From a virus: DNA of 43,384 nt. Every line of letters starts with the position of its first letter. The stretch's first letter is position 1. Where the stretch lies: positions 1 to 43,384 of IMG/VR virus record IMGVR_UViG_3300011111_000001; one strand, given 5' to 3'. The notes under the pieces are model-generated. The model did no database searches. It was given only the letters and a program-made list of their open reading frames with translations, and was not told where the DNA came from. Of this stretch, positions 1 to 8,376 are shown piece after piece. Both the position numbers and the translations under genes were made by a program.

Positions 1-96
1 TTATATTATTACTTATAGTGTACTCGCTGTTTTGAACCACTGCCCACACCCATCAAAACCACACACTCTCCCCTCCACGACGCTCTCCCGCTCCCC
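1..96. other. Probable sequencing-adapter artefact at contig end
   Basis: Positions 63-94 align with the 33-nt Illumina TruSeq read-1 adapter at 27 of 33 positions. This includes an uninterrupted 11-base match at 76-86 and a 7-base match at 63-69. There is one deletion, and all five substitutions are to C (G on the other strand), as expected from late-cycle miscalls in two-colour chemistry. An in-frame stop at 16-18 also breaks the reading frame that the downstream repeat gene needs. Bases before 63 probably hold the index and outer adapter, but that part is too degraded to prove. No gene should be called here. The adapter sequence is from memory, not a database search. Confidence 0.82.
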
Positions 97-206
97 ACAA
101 CCCCGGCAGCTCCGGCAGCAACAACCCCGGCAGCTCCAGCAGGCCCGGCAGGCCCGGCAGCTCCAGCAGGCCCGGCAGGCCCGGCAGCTCCGGCAGGCCC
201 GGCAGC
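97..206 (+). repeat. GC-rich tandem repeat encoding PAAPAGPAG
   Basis: Codons gca-gct-cca-gca-ggc-ccg-gca-ggc-ccg recur in register, so the DNA and the peptide repeat together. The same array probably continues from the last bases of the window. Such an array explains why the assembly opened at this point and makes copy number unreliable. Confidence 0.85.
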
Positions 207-387
207 GAGCGGGCCAAGCCCTATGTTGCAACAGCTCGGCGAGGGCCTACAGCGCTTCGCCAAAGCGTTCGGCGGGAAAAAAGCCAAAGAGGTGTTGGCT
301 GCGTACAACGCTAACACCATCACGGAAGTTGCAGCCGAAAACCAGCAACACCTGCTTGACTACCTCAACACCAACGCCCCCGCATAA
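97..387 (+). CDS. Pro/Ala/Gly-repeat protein, C-terminal part (gene continues from the window's other end)
   Basis: Frame 1 reads tandem PAAPAGPAG-type repeats followed by a non-repetitive helical tail (starting SPMLQQLGEG, ending LNTNAPA) and a TAA. No start codon fits upstream. The missing N-terminus lies at 43285-43384: both ends carry the same 16 bases (ccggcagcaacaaccc, at 112-127 and 43369-43384) in the same codon phase. Joining them gives a protein of about 119 aa: a ~28-residue folded N-terminus, a flexible Pro/Ala/Gly linker and a ~48-residue helical C-terminus. The exact number of repeats is uncertain because assembly broke here. Function is not recognised. It immediately precedes the DUF2800 nuclease (12 bp gap) and may be cotranscribed with the replication genes. 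Confidence 0.75.
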   Translation, partial: TTPAAPAATTPAAPAGPAGPAAPAGPAGPAAPAGPAASGPSPMLQQLGEGLQRFAKAFGGKKAKEVLAAYNANTITEVAAENQQHLLDYLNTNAPA

Positions 388-398
388 GGACGCCCGCT

Positions 399-1670
399 AT
401 GGCCCCGGAGACGCGCACCCACGGTAAATACTCCCCGTCGCAGCTAGAACGAGTAGCTGTGTGCAAAGGGTCTATACGTGAGTGTGAGCGCGGGGCCATT
501 GAGGTGCCGTCTGAGTACGGGAGCGAAGGTGACTTAGCGCACGAACTAGCCGCTACGGCGTTGGCGAGGGGAGAGCGAAGAGCGCTAGACGTGGCCTGCA
601 CGGTGCTCCCGTTCTCCCTGATGCCGATTGACAAAGACATGTGCAACGGCGTTCAGCTATACTTAGACTACGTGTTTGAGGCAGCGAGCCAAGACCCCGG
701 CGCGCAGATAATAGTAGAGCAGAAAGTACACGTGCCTACCACTATGTGCAACGGCGAGGCTGACGGGCACTCTGACTGCCTAGTGTACCTACCTACGCTA
801 CGTAGGCTCTACGTAATAGACTTCAAGTATGGCGCGGGCATAGCAAAAGACGTAGAAGGCAACCTACAACTGCTCAGTTACGGCACTGGCGCGGTATTCG
901 GCGGGACAATATCCCCGTCCATGGTTGACGAGGTTGTGCTTTGCATAGTACAGCCGAGAGCGTTCCACAAGTTCGGTCCGATACGCGACGTAACCGTTAC
1001 GGTGGGAGAGCTAGTCGATCACGGCACGTGGCTTAACGGTCTCATAGACGAGTGCGAGAACCAAGACCAACCGCTAACCCCCGGCGAGGAGCAGTGTCGC
1101 TTTTGTCCGGCCAACGCAACGTGCAAAGCTTTCGAGAACGCTGCCCTAGCCACCATGATGGACGTACCAAACGTGCAACACGTGCACGCCCTACCAGACC
1201 CCGCGCACCTTAGCCTAGACCGGCTGAGCCACGTGCTAAGCGCTAAGAGTTTTGTTAGTCTGTGGTTCAACCGCGTAGAAGAGACCGCCACACACTTGGC
1301 TAAGCTTGGGTACCAGATACCCGGCATGAAACTCGTGGAGCCAGACGCGCGTAGGCAGTGGCACGAAAACGACGATAGCATAGCACGTAAGCTGGCGGTA
1401 CTATCCGGCCTGACGTACGACGACTTCATGCCTCGTAAGCTTCTAAGTATAACCGAGGCTGAGAAGCTGCTGGTGGACACCTACCGCAGCAAGGTGAAGG
1501 GTAAGACTAAGAAGAACAACGCGTCTAAGAACGCACGACATGACATGGCGTTCCTCACGGTGAAGATGCCATCGTCTAACACTAAGCTGGTGACAGAAGA
1601 CCATGCGTCCCCGGCAGTGTCCCCGGCTACACATTTTAGCCATGTTAAGCTAATAGGAGATGTTAAATGA
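399..1670 (+). CDS. DUF2800 family PD-(D/E)XK nuclease, Cas4/RecB-like
   Basis: This 423-aa protein matches the phage DUF2800 family, RecB/Cas4-like nucleases that sit beside phage DNA polymerases and DUF2815 proteins. Visible nuclease motifs are a Glu before the core (IIVEQKV), GEADGHSD, then VIDFKYG with Asp141 and Lys143, and the NLQLLSYG helix that supplies the conserved Gln and Tyr. Cys233, Cys236 and Cys242 (CRFCPANATC) with an N-terminal Cys (22 or 29) suggest an iron-sulfur cluster as in Cas4/AddB, although this is inferred. The start has AAGGA 8 bases upstream. It overlaps the next gene by four bases, so translational coupling is likely. A role in processing DNA ends during replication or recombination is inference. 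Family assignment is secure; biochemical activity is not tested. Confidence 0.88.
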   Translation: MAPETRTHGKYSPSQLERVAVCKGSIRECERGAIEVPSEYGSEGDLAHELAATALARGERRALDVACTVLPFSLMPIDKDMCNGVQLYLDYVFEAASQDPGAQIIVEQKVHVPTTMCNGEADGHSDCLVYLPTLRRLYVIDFKYGAGIAKDVEGNLQLLSYGTGAVFGGTISPSMVDEVVLCIVQPRAFHKFGPIRDVTVTVGELVDHGTWLNGLIDECENQDQPLTPGEEQCRFCPANATCKAFENAALATMMDVPNVQHVHALPDPAHLSLDRLSHVLSAKSFVSLWFNRVEETATHLAKLGYQIPGMKLVEPDARRQWHENDDSIARKLAVLSGLTYDDFMPRKLLSITEAEKLLVDTYRSKVKGKTKKNNASKNARHDMAFLTVKMPSSNTKLVTEDHASPAVSPATHFSHVKLIGDVK

Positions 1671-2647
1671 CTACGACAGTAATGCGGGATAGCATTGTGG
1701 GCGACGAGTGGATACGCCAGATGTGCGAGATCAACCCCGTCGGGCCCATCTTGGACCAAAACGGCGCGCCTACGGGTAACTTCTCTACCGGGCCGGTGCG
1801 CTTGGCATTCGTGGACCTAATGTCCCCCGCGAAGAAAGACGAACCGACAGACCCGGACAGCTACGGTTGCGCCGTGCTATTCCCGCCGTTTGCCAACTTG
1901 CAGCCGTTGGTGCAGGTGCTATGGGAAGAGCAGCACCGTGAGTTCGCTCACATGTTCGACGCTAACAGCCAGCGCTTCAACGGGATCGTTGACCCTTGGC
2001 ACGACCAAGCCGAGAAGTCTCAGTACAACGGCTTTACGTCCGGCTGCTGGTACACCAACGTAAGCACCCGCTACCGCCCAAGCATTGTGGACATGCGCTA
2101 CAACCCTATCGTGGACGAGAAGCGCGTTACGGGTGGTTGCTGGGCCATCCTATCGGTCAACGTGTACACGTACGGCAAGACCCCTCCGCGTCCGAAGAAG
2201 GGTTGCAAGCTCGGCCTACAGTCGGTGATGATCCTGCCTGCTGAGGACACGACGTTCGGCGGCGGCGGCCCCGATCCGCGCACCCAGTTTGCCGGTGTTA
2301 ACGTGAAGCCCCCTGCCGGTCAAGCTGCTGACATGTTCGGCGCTCCGGGTGCTCCGGGTGCTCCGGGTGCTCCGGGGTTGCCGGGTATGCCGGGCGCTCC
2401 GACCTTGCCGGGCGCAGCAGGTGCGCCGGGTTTTCCTGCCCAACCTGCGGGGCCCGGTACGCCGAGCCCGCAGGCTCCGACTGGTTCTGCTGGACCTGCG
2501 GGGACGACATACCCTTCTAGCCCTGCTGCACCGGGTTTTCCTGCACCGGCTGCGGCTGCTGGACCGTCGGGCTATGCGGGTTCTGCGCAACCGACTGGGA
2601 CACCATCCCTTTCTGACCCGGACGACATCACCAGCTTGCTCGGGTAG
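1667..2647 (+). CDS. DUF2815 single-stranded DNA-binding protein with collagen-like linker and acidic tail
   Basis: Residues 1-~200 match the DUF2815 family, whose characterised relative is the ssDNA-binding protein of Enterobacter phage Enc34 (OB fold). The last ~100 residues are a disordered Gly/Pro/Ala linker with GAPGAPGAPG repeats. The protein ends in an acidic tip, SDPDDITSLLG, which resembles the C-terminal tips of bacterial SSB that recruit replication proteins. It would coat template strands for the polymerase encoded next. Its ATG overlaps the DUF2800 stop by four bases. The linker is unusually long and repetitive for the family as I know it. The tip's partner-binding role is inferred by analogy. 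Confidence 0.85.
   Translation: MTTTVMRDSIVGDEWIRQMCEINPVGPILDQNGAPTGNFSTGPVRLAFVDLMSPAKKDEPTDPDSYGCAVLFPPFANLQPLVQVLWEEQHREFAHMFDANSQRFNGIVDPWHDQAEKSQYNGFTSGCWYTNVSTRYRPSIVDMRYNPIVDEKRVTGGCWAILSVNVYTYGKTPPRPKKGCKLGLQSVMILPAEDTTFGGGGPDPRTQFAGVNVKPPAGQAADMFGAPGAPGAPGAPGLPGMPGAPTLPGAAGAPGFPAQPAGPGTPSPQAPTGSAGPAGTTYPSSPAAPGFPAPAAAAGPSGYAGSAQPTGTPSLSDPDDITSLLG
2341..2376 (+). repeat. Tandem gctccgggt repeat (Ala-Pro-Gly codons)
   Basis: Four near-identical 9-base units encode APG triplets in the SSB linker. The surrounding ~250 bases are looser Gly/Pro/Ala codon repeats. Confidence 0.85.
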
Positions 2648-2655
2648 GGATCGAC

Positions 2656-4833
2656 ATGGTAGAGGCTCACCTTGATTTTGAGACACGCTCGGCGCTCGAC
2701 CTTAACAAGGTGGGCCTGATGCCTTACGCCCAACACGACAGTACGGGGGTGTGGGGCTTCAAGTACCGCATAGGCGACGGACCAATGATGCAATGGCGTC
2801 CGGGGTACGACGACCCCCAGCCTATACTAGACCACATAGCGTTTGGTGGCACCTTTATAGCACACAACGCGTCGTTCGAACGCGTGATGTGGAACGAGCT
2901 GCTGCGTAAGCGCCGGGGCTACTCGCACTGGCCGGAACTACACGCGTGGCAGCAAACGTGCACCATGGCGCGCTCGCTAGCGATGAACCTGCCCGGCAAG
3001 CTAGAGGACTTAGGCCCAGCGCTCGGCCTCAACCAGCACAAAGACCTCGAAGGTAAGAAGTTAATGCTCAAGATGTGCAGGCCGCGAGGCGTGGACTTAG
3101 AGGGCAACTACGTGTGGTGGGATGAGCCAGATAAAGTAGAGCGGCTAATGGCGTACTGCGAACAGGACGTCGAGACTGAGACCGCAGTGGACCACAAAGT
3201 GCCCAACCTAACACAGTCGGAACAGTCGCTGTGGGTGTTCGACCAAATCATAAACGAACGAGGTGTGCGCGTGGACCTTAAGGTCGCTGAGCGCGCAGCC
3301 AAGCTCGTGGAGTACGCTAAGAAACAAGCCGACGCACGCATGCGCAAGATAACTAAAGGCGCAGTACGTAAGGTTACCGAAGTAGGCAAGCTCGCGGAGT
3401 GGGTTAACGCGCAAGGCGTAACGTGCGAAGCGGTAAACAAGGGTACGATCAAAGAGCTGCAAGTGGCCTCGTCACTGATGGGTTACCCGGACGTGGCCGA
3501 GGCGCTGACGCTAAGGTCGCACGCGTCTAAGACAAGCACGTCAAAGTATAAGAAAATGATGCAGTGCGCGGCGGATGGGGACGTGTTGTACTTCATGCTC
3601 GCGTTCCACGCTGCGTCCACTGGGCGCTGGGGAGGTAGAGGCGTGCAGCCGCAGAACCTACCGCGCTTTGACGAGGAGAACATCACCGAGGCCATGGCCG
3701 TCGGTTTCTTGGTGGAACTGCTAAACGACGACACGGTGGACATACCGGATGTCTATGAGCTGGTTGACGCGATCTACGGCAGCGTGCTGCTCTGGTGTTC
3801 TAAGGCGCTGCGCAGCATGTTCGTAGCGAGGGAAGGACATGAGTTTTGTGGGGGCGACTTCTCGAACATCGAAGGCCGGGTGAACGCGTGGCTGGCCGGT
3901 GAGCAGTGGAAGCTCAACGCGTTCGAAGCGTACGACGCAGGCGAAGGACCGGACTTGTACAAAGTGTCGTACTCCGCGTCGTTCGGGTGCTTGGTAGACG
4001 CTGTAACAAAGTCAATGCGGCAGATAGGTAAGGTACAAGAACTAGCGTCCGGCTATCAGGGAAGCATAGGCGCGTACCTCTCCATGGCCGACAACTACGG
4101 CATAGACATACACGAACTCGCTGCGGCTGTGCATGAGAACGCCGACAAGGAAGAGTTCGCTGCGATACTAGAGACGTACCCTAAAGCCAAAGACAAGAAA
4201 GGCTTGACGCCTTTCGTGTGGGCTGCGCTAAAGCTGCTAGTCACGCGCTGGCGCGCTGCACACCCGGCCATCGTACAAAGCTGGTGGAACTACCAAGACG
4301 CAGCTATCGAAGCGGTCATGAACCCCGGCACCGTGGTTGACGTGGCGGACATGTCGGACCACGGCTACATGAAGCAGGGCATGGTGCGCTACCTGTGTGA
4401 CGGCAACTACCTGTTCTGCTGTCTCCCAAACAATCGCGTGCTAGCCTACGCCCAACCGACCGTGCACCAGACCAAGGTTACGCGCACTCGCAAAGACGGT
4501 ACTGAATACGAAACGACTAAACGCACCGTACGCTACTGGGGTCGCGATAGCGACAGGGGAGGTAAGTGGAGTGAGCTGAGCCTCTACGGCGGCTTGCAGT
4601 GCGAGAACGTAGTGCAAGCGGTGGCCCGTGACCTACTTGCCGAGGCTATGTTTCGCGTAGAAGACGCTGGGTACAAAGTCATACTTACGGTGCACGACGA
4701 AATACTATCAGAGGTGCCTACGGGCTTTGGCTCCGTCGAGGAGTTCGTACGGTTTATGGAAATAAAAAGCCAGTGGGCAGACGGGCTACCCGTTAAGGTC
4801 GCTGCGTGGAAAGACACGAGGTACGTAAAATGA
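2656..4833 (+). CDS. Family A DNA polymerase with 3'-5' exonuclease domain
   Basis: This 725-aa protein replicates the phage genome. The N-terminus carries the DnaQ-like proofreading motifs: HLDFETRS (Asp7, Glu9), FIAHNASFE, and YCEQDVETE. The polymerase domain shows motif A (GGDFSNIEGR, Asp401), motif B (MRQIGKVQELASGYQG, Lys459) and motif C (VHDEI, Asp681), so both active sites look intact. Length and layout match the phage DNA polymerase I-like enzymes found beside DUF2800 and DUF2815 genes. The start lies 8 bases after the SSB stop with only a weak GGGA ribosome site, so coupling to the upstream gene is plausible. No 5'-3' exonuclease domain is present. Ile codons are mostly ATA, as in other replication genes here. 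Confidence 0.95.
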   Translation: MVEAHLDFETRSALDLNKVGLMPYAQHDSTGVWGFKYRIGDGPMMQWRPGYDDPQPILDHIAFGGTFIAHNASFERVMWNELLRKRRGYSHWPELHAWQQTCTMARSLAMNLPGKLEDLGPALGLNQHKDLEGKKLMLKMCRPRGVDLEGNYVWWDEPDKVERLMAYCEQDVETETAVDHKVPNLTQSEQSLWVFDQIINERGVRVDLKVAERAAKLVEYAKKQADARMRKITKGAVRKVTEVGKLAEWVNAQGVTCEAVNKGTIKELQVASSLMGYPDVAEALTLRSHASKTSTSKYKKMMQCAADGDVLYFMLAFHAASTGRWGGRGVQPQNLPRFDEENITEAMAVGFLVELLNDDTVDIPDVYELVDAIYGSVLLWCSKALRSMFVAREGHEFCGGDFSNIEGRVNAWLAGEQWKLNAFEAYDAGEGPDLYKVSYSASFGCLVDAVTKSMRQIGKVQELASGYQGSIGAYLSMADNYGIDIHELAAAVHENADKEEFAAILETYPKAKDKKGLTPFVWAALKLLVTRWRAAHPAIVQSWWNYQDAAIEAVMNPGTVVDVADMSDHGYMKQGMVRYLCDGNYLFCCLPNNRVLAYAQPTVHQTKVTRTRKDGTEYETTKRTVRYWGRDSDRGGKWSELSLYGGLQCENVVQAVARDLLAEAMFRVEDAGYKVILTVHDEILSEVPTGFGSVEEFVRFMEIKSQWADGLPVKVAAWKDTRYVK

Positions 4834-5111
4834 GCAATAACGTAGACATATCGGCATGCTTCAAGAAAGGCTCCCAGCCACATCGCCTATGGGAGCATGT
4901 GCGGGGTATGAAACACGACAGCGACCTCCCGATAACCGAGCTCTACCGGGTGTGCGTCGGTGTGCCAGACGTAAGCATGAGCCCCCGCAGCATGCAGCAA
5001 AAGCTCGGACCCATCATAGCGAGGGTGAACAAGCGCATAAAGGGCCACGCGGCGATTGTGCCGGGGCGCGTCAAGCGTAGCTACCGACTAGAGTTTACCA
5101 GCGAAGACTGA
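4830..5111 (+). CDS. Small basic protein, possible winged-helix fold
   Basis: The ATG overlaps the polymerase stop as ATGA, giving 93 aa. The protein is basic, with a central SPRSMQQKLGPIIARVNKRIKG segment (split here as SPRSMQQKLG and RVNKRIKG) and a C-terminal RVKRSYRLEF strand-like end. That pattern of helix, basic helix and R-x-Y-x-L hairpin recalls small winged-helix phage proteins encoded just after DNA polymerases. DNA binding is therefore a reasonable guess but not shown. It has no Cys motif or membrane segment. Its place between polymerase and prim-pol suggests an accessory replication role. Confidence 0.7.
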   Translation: MSNNVDISACFKKGSQPHRLWEHVRGMKHDSDLPITELYRVCVGVPDVSMSPRSMQQKLGPIIARVNKRIKGHAAIVPGRVKRSYRLEFTSED

Positions 5112-5121
5112 GGGGTCTGCC

Positions 5122-7104
5122 ATGCAGGGGTCTAAGCTGGATGCAGCGTTAGCACTGGCGGCTAGAGGCTTTAAGGTTTTCCCTTTGAGGGAGAACGGTA
5201 AGCTGCCAGCCATAAAAGATTTCACCACGTTAGCCACGAGCGAGGCGGCCATAATCCGAGAGTGGTGGGCGAGCTCACTTACGGGTATAACGAAGGAATA
5301 CAACGTTGGCGTGCTCACCACAGACATGGTGGTGGCAGACGTTGATGTGAAGATGGGTAAGCCGGGGCTTGAAGAGTACCTAGCGCTAGGCGGGCACTTC
5401 GACACGTTAACGGTGCGAACGCCTACCGGGGGTTACCACTGTTACTTCGTCGGGCCTGACAGCTCGCTCGCCCCGCTGGGTAAGGGTCTAGATATACGCT
5501 CGCATAACGGCTTTGTCGTGGGGCCGGGCAGTACGATTGACGGGACGCCCTACGAAGTCCTTTACGATCTTCCAATAGCGTACGTGCCGTTGCCTATTGA
5601 GCTAAAACTTAGGAGGCCCGGTACCCGTGCTGATAGAGAGCGCCAAGGTGTGGAGTTCGACACGCCTAACGCCATTGACATTGCTAGGCTCTGGCTCGAA
5701 CGAGACGCGCCCGTAGCGGTAGAGGGCGCAGGCGGGGACTTGACGACATACTCGGTGGCCGCTCAGTTGCTGAGGGACTACGCGCTTACCGAAGAGACCG
5801 CGTTCGAGCTAATGATTGAACTGTGGAATGATAAGTGCGTACCTAGCTGGGATGCGGGCGAGCTTTGGGGCAAGGTGGAGAACGCATACAACTACGGTAC
5901 TGGAGACTTAGGCGCTAAGCTACCGTCCGTGCTATTCAACGCGGTAGAGTTTGTTGACGTCAAGGCGGCCAACGAACCGGAGCCGAACGTCGTACGCTTC
6001 GGTAACGTGGTACCAATAGAGACGCTGCCTCCTAGGAACTGGCTGGTAGAGGGGCTGCTCATGAAGAAGGCCATAACGCTGCTACCAGCGGCTGGTGCTG
6101 CGGGCAAGTCTCTGCTAACGCTAACGATAGCTGCGCACCTAGCTGTAGGCAAGCCGCTAGGGAAGTACACTCCGCGCTACGCGTGCAAGTCGATAATATA
6201 CAACGCCGAAGACGACATACCAGAACAGACCCGCAGGCTGTTCGCTATATGCGTGGAGTATAAGCTGGACTACCAAGAGGTGACACGCAACATAATGCTC
6301 CTCAGTAGCGATGTCTTCGACCTCCGCCTCGCGTCGTCCATGGGCCGCCAGATAGTGCAGAACACCGCGCACGTTGACTGGCTAAAGCAGGCCGCCAGCG
6401 CACCGGACGTCGGGATGTTGGTGCTTGACCCCCTGATCGAGCTCCACACTTGCGACGAGAGCGACCCGGCGCAGATGAAAGACCTTATGACGATCCTGCG
6501 CGGGATCATCCGCGAAGCAGATGTAGCACTGCTACTACCACACCACACGAGCAAGTCTAGCGGGACGGCGGGTGCTCCCCGTGCAGGCAACATCGACGCC
6601 GCTCGTGGCACGGGCGCTATAGCTAACGCTTGTCGCATAGCGGTTACGCTGTTCCCGGCGACCGATCAGGACCGTGAGCAGTTTGGTATCTCCGAGGAGG
6701 ACCGCAACTTGTATGTCCGCCTCGACGACGCCAAGATGAACTTAACGCTAGCGTCTGCCAAGGCGTCTTGGTTCAAACGTACCACGATAAGCCTGTTCAA
6801 CGGTGACGACGTAGGCGCGCTGAAATGGCATGACATGCAAGTTAACGAGGACACTCAGAAGCAGTACGTAGCGAGTGTCATGCTGGAGGTTATGCTCCGC
6901 GAGAACGTGGGGGCAATAAGCTTGAAGAAGGCTGCGGGCGAGTTGCAGAGCGCAGACCCGCTATACGAGCGCATGGGCGAGATGTCCGTGCGGAACAAGA
7001 TCGAACGTTACCTACGGAGCCCTATAGTCCTTGAGGGCGGCATAGTGTCTTGCCAGCGTCGTAGCGAGAACGGTGTCGATAGAGTACAGGTGGTACTTGA
7101 GTAA
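5122..7104 (+). CDS. Bifunctional prim-pol primase / RecA-like helicase
   Basis: This 660-aa protein joins an archaeo-eukaryotic-type primase-polymerase domain (residues ~5-165) to a RepA/DnaB-like ATPase (~300-540). Prim-pol motifs are VVADVDV with metal-binding Asp73 and Asp75, and GGYHCYF with His106. The ATPase has a Walker A loop at about 323-330 (GAAGKS, Lys329), Walker B MLVLDPL (Asp436), and the LLPHHTSKS segment typical of RepA-like helicases. The C-terminal ~100 residues look like a separate helical domain. It would unwind the fork and make primers, serving the same job as T7 gp4 with an unrelated primase. A GAGGGG ribosome site lies 6 bases before the ATG. Stop and next start overlap by one base. 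Confidence 0.93.
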   Translation: MQGSKLDAALALAARGFKVFPLRENGKLPAIKDFTTLATSEAAIIREWWASSLTGITKEYNVGVLTTDMVVADVDVKMGKPGLEEYLALGGHFDTLTVRTPTGGYHCYFVGPDSSLAPLGKGLDIRSHNGFVVGPGSTIDGTPYEVLYDLPIAYVPLPIELKLRRPGTRADRERQGVEFDTPNAIDIARLWLERDAPVAVEGAGGDLTTYSVAAQLLRDYALTEETAFELMIELWNDKCVPSWDAGELWGKVENAYNYGTGDLGAKLPSVLFNAVEFVDVKAANEPEPNVVRFGNVVPIETLPPRNWLVEGLLMKKAITLLPAAGAAGKSLLTLTIAAHLAVGKPLGKYTPRYACKSIIYNAEDDIPEQTRRLFAICVEYKLDYQEVTRNIMLLSSDVFDLRLASSMGRQIVQNTAHVDWLKQAASAPDVGMLVLDPLIELHTCDESDPAQMKDLMTILRGIIREADVALLLPHHTSKSSGTAGAPRAGNIDAARGTGAIANACRIAVTLFPATDQDREQFGISEEDRNLYVRLDDAKMNLTLASAKASWFKRTTISLFNGDDVGALKWHDMQVNEDTQKQYVASVMLEVMLRENVGAISLKKAAGELQSADPLYERMGEMSVRNKIERYLRSPIVLEGGIVSCQRRSENGVDRVQVVLE

Positions 7105-7586
7105 TGGCTATGAAAAGGTATGCCACTATAAGTGACTGCGGGAAGTACAGGTACGACCTACACAGGTGCTGGAACCCAGACGGCCCGAACGTCGTGTTCG
7201 TCATGCTTAACCCTAGCACCGCTGACGCGTCACTAGACGACCCAACGGTGCGCAGAGTTATGAGCTTCGCGATGGGGCTTGATTACGGCTCCGTTACCAT
7301 AGTGAACCTATTTGCTATGAGAGCCACGTACCCGAGGGAGCTAAAGTTCAGCGACGACCCCGTTGGTCCGCTTAACGACAGCTACGTATCGCGAGCGTGC
7401 ACAGGTACCGATAAGGTTGTGTGCGCGTGGGGGACGAACGGCTCTTTGTTCGAGCGCCACAACGAAGTTATGGAGTGGCTACCGCTACTAGCCCCTACGT
7501 TCGCCCTCCACATAAACATGGACGGGTCGCCAAAGCACCCGCTGTACATCGGTGCGAACGCGAACCTGATAGATTTTAAGAGGTGA
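7104..7586 (+). CDS. DUF1643 family protein
   Basis: This 160-aa protein is recognisable as DUF1643 from the segments FVMLNPSTAD, DDPTVRR and VTIVNLFAMRAT near the N-terminus, and CAWGTNG in the second half. The family is common in phages and bacteria but its activity is not established, so no reaction is assigned. The start overlaps the prim-pol stop by one base (TAATG), which argues for translational coupling and a role linked to replication or nucleotide metabolism. Length is normal for the family. Confidence 0.9.
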   Translation: MAMKRYATISDCGKYRYDLHRCWNPDGPNVVFVMLNPSTADASLDDPTVRRVMSFAMGLDYGSVTIVNLFAMRATYPRELKFSDDPVGPLNDSYVSRACTGTDKVVCAWGTNGSLFERHNEVMEWLPLLAPTFALHINMDGSPKHPLYIGANANLIDFKR

Positions 7587-7589
7587 GAC

Positions 7590-7724
7590 ATGATATGGTG
7601 TAACGCTGCCGTGTTCTGGGTCCAGCACTACGCGAGGCCCAAGTATAAAGAGACGTGGAAGACTTACTATACCGGAAAGCCCCTAGCGCAGCCTTGGTAC
7701 TTTAGCTGGCTCCGCAGGTGGTAG
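7590..7724 (+). CDS. Small hypothetical protein, 44 aa
   Basis: The ORF begins three bases after the DUF1643 stop with an AAGAGGTGAG ribosome site just upstream, ends in TAG, and is the last plus-strand gene before the terminator. The peptide is rich in Trp, Tyr, Lys and Arg (ends YFSWLRRW). No family is recognised. A short amphipathic or DNA-binding role cannot be distinguished. Confidence 0.55.
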   Translation: MIWCNAAVFWVQHYARPKYKETWKTYYTGKPLAQPWYFSWLRRW

Positions 7725-7751
7725 CTCGCGATCACAGGTTATGCACGTTAA

Positions 7752-7782
7752 AAGGCCGGGGTGCGGCGCACACCCCGGCCTT
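7752..7782. terminator. Bidirectional terminator hairpin between convergent operons
   Basis: A perfect 12-bp stem (7752-7763 with 7771-7782; arm aaggccggggtg) encloses a 7-base loop. It lies between the last plus-strand replication gene and the last minus-strand lysis gene. The stem ends in AA/TT on both sides. T-tracts are short on the plus side and TTTTAAC on the minus side, so strength may differ with direction. Confidence 0.85.
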
Positions 7783-7817
7783 AGCGCTTTCAGGCTCAAC
7801 CCCACGAAGCCGACGCG

Positions 7818-8375
7818 CTACTTGTCTCTTTTAGCATTCAGCCATGCCAGTATCAAGGGCATAACGTTCTTGACAGCTCGCTCCCCGAAGAGGAAGCCAA
7901 GCACCAGAATGTTGATTACGACAAAAGCCACAGCTCTCAGGCCCTCGGTGTCGCTCGGCCACCCCTGCTCGCTGACCGTTATCTCAGGGCCCAGCGTCCA
8001 CTGACCCGAGAACACCATGTAATCCATGTAAAGCGTCCCGAAGCCCCACACGGGCCGCTGAGCGCCCCGCAGGAACACCACGAGCCTACCGACTATGCCG
8101 AACTGCATAAGGTCTGAGGCGGTGCCTTCGAGCTGAGCGGCGCGTGCGGTTACCATACGCTCGGCGTCACTGGCCGCTTCGTTGGCGATCTGGGTGCGCT
8201 TGGTGATCTCTTGTTCGATGGTCACCTTAAGGCTCGCCTTCTGCTCGCCGGTCAGCCCGGAGGTCTCTCCCCCGGTCACGGCGTCCACGATCTCGACCAC
8301 TCGGTCTGATAAGCCCCCGGTCAGCACGCCGAGTGCGGCGCGTGCTGTCTTGCCCACTATAGCGCCAAAGTCCAT
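7818..8375 (-). CDS. Holin, three-transmembrane GTA/phage type
   Basis: The 185-aa protein has an N-terminal Gly-rich helix, a charged middle (~residues 45-85), and hydrophobic segments around FGIVGRLVVFL, the RPVWGFGTLYMDYM region and VAFVVINILVLGFLFGERAV. This layout matches the three-TM holin family known from gene-transfer agents and many phages. It would permeabilise the inner membrane to release the endolysin encoded one base upstream. I chose the ATG at 8375, which has GGAGG six bases ahead; a TTG four codons earlier lacks that support. It is the promoter-distal gene of the minus-strand late operon. Confidence 0.8.
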   Translation of the reverse strand: MDFGAIVGKTARAALGVLTGGLSDRVVEIVDAVTGGETSGLTGEQKASLKVTIEQEITKRTQIANEAASDAERMVTARAAQLEGTASDLMQFGIVGRLVVFLRGAQRPVWGFGTLYMDYMVFSGQWTLGPEITVSEQGWPSDTEGLRAVAFVVINILVLGFLFGERAVKNVMPLILAWLNAKRDK

Positions 8376-8376
8376 G

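Noticed and set aside
13-323. Overlapping frames at the window start on both strands
   Set aside because: They run through adapter-like sequence and a GC-rich repeat that is open in several frames; only frame 1 continues the gene from the other end.
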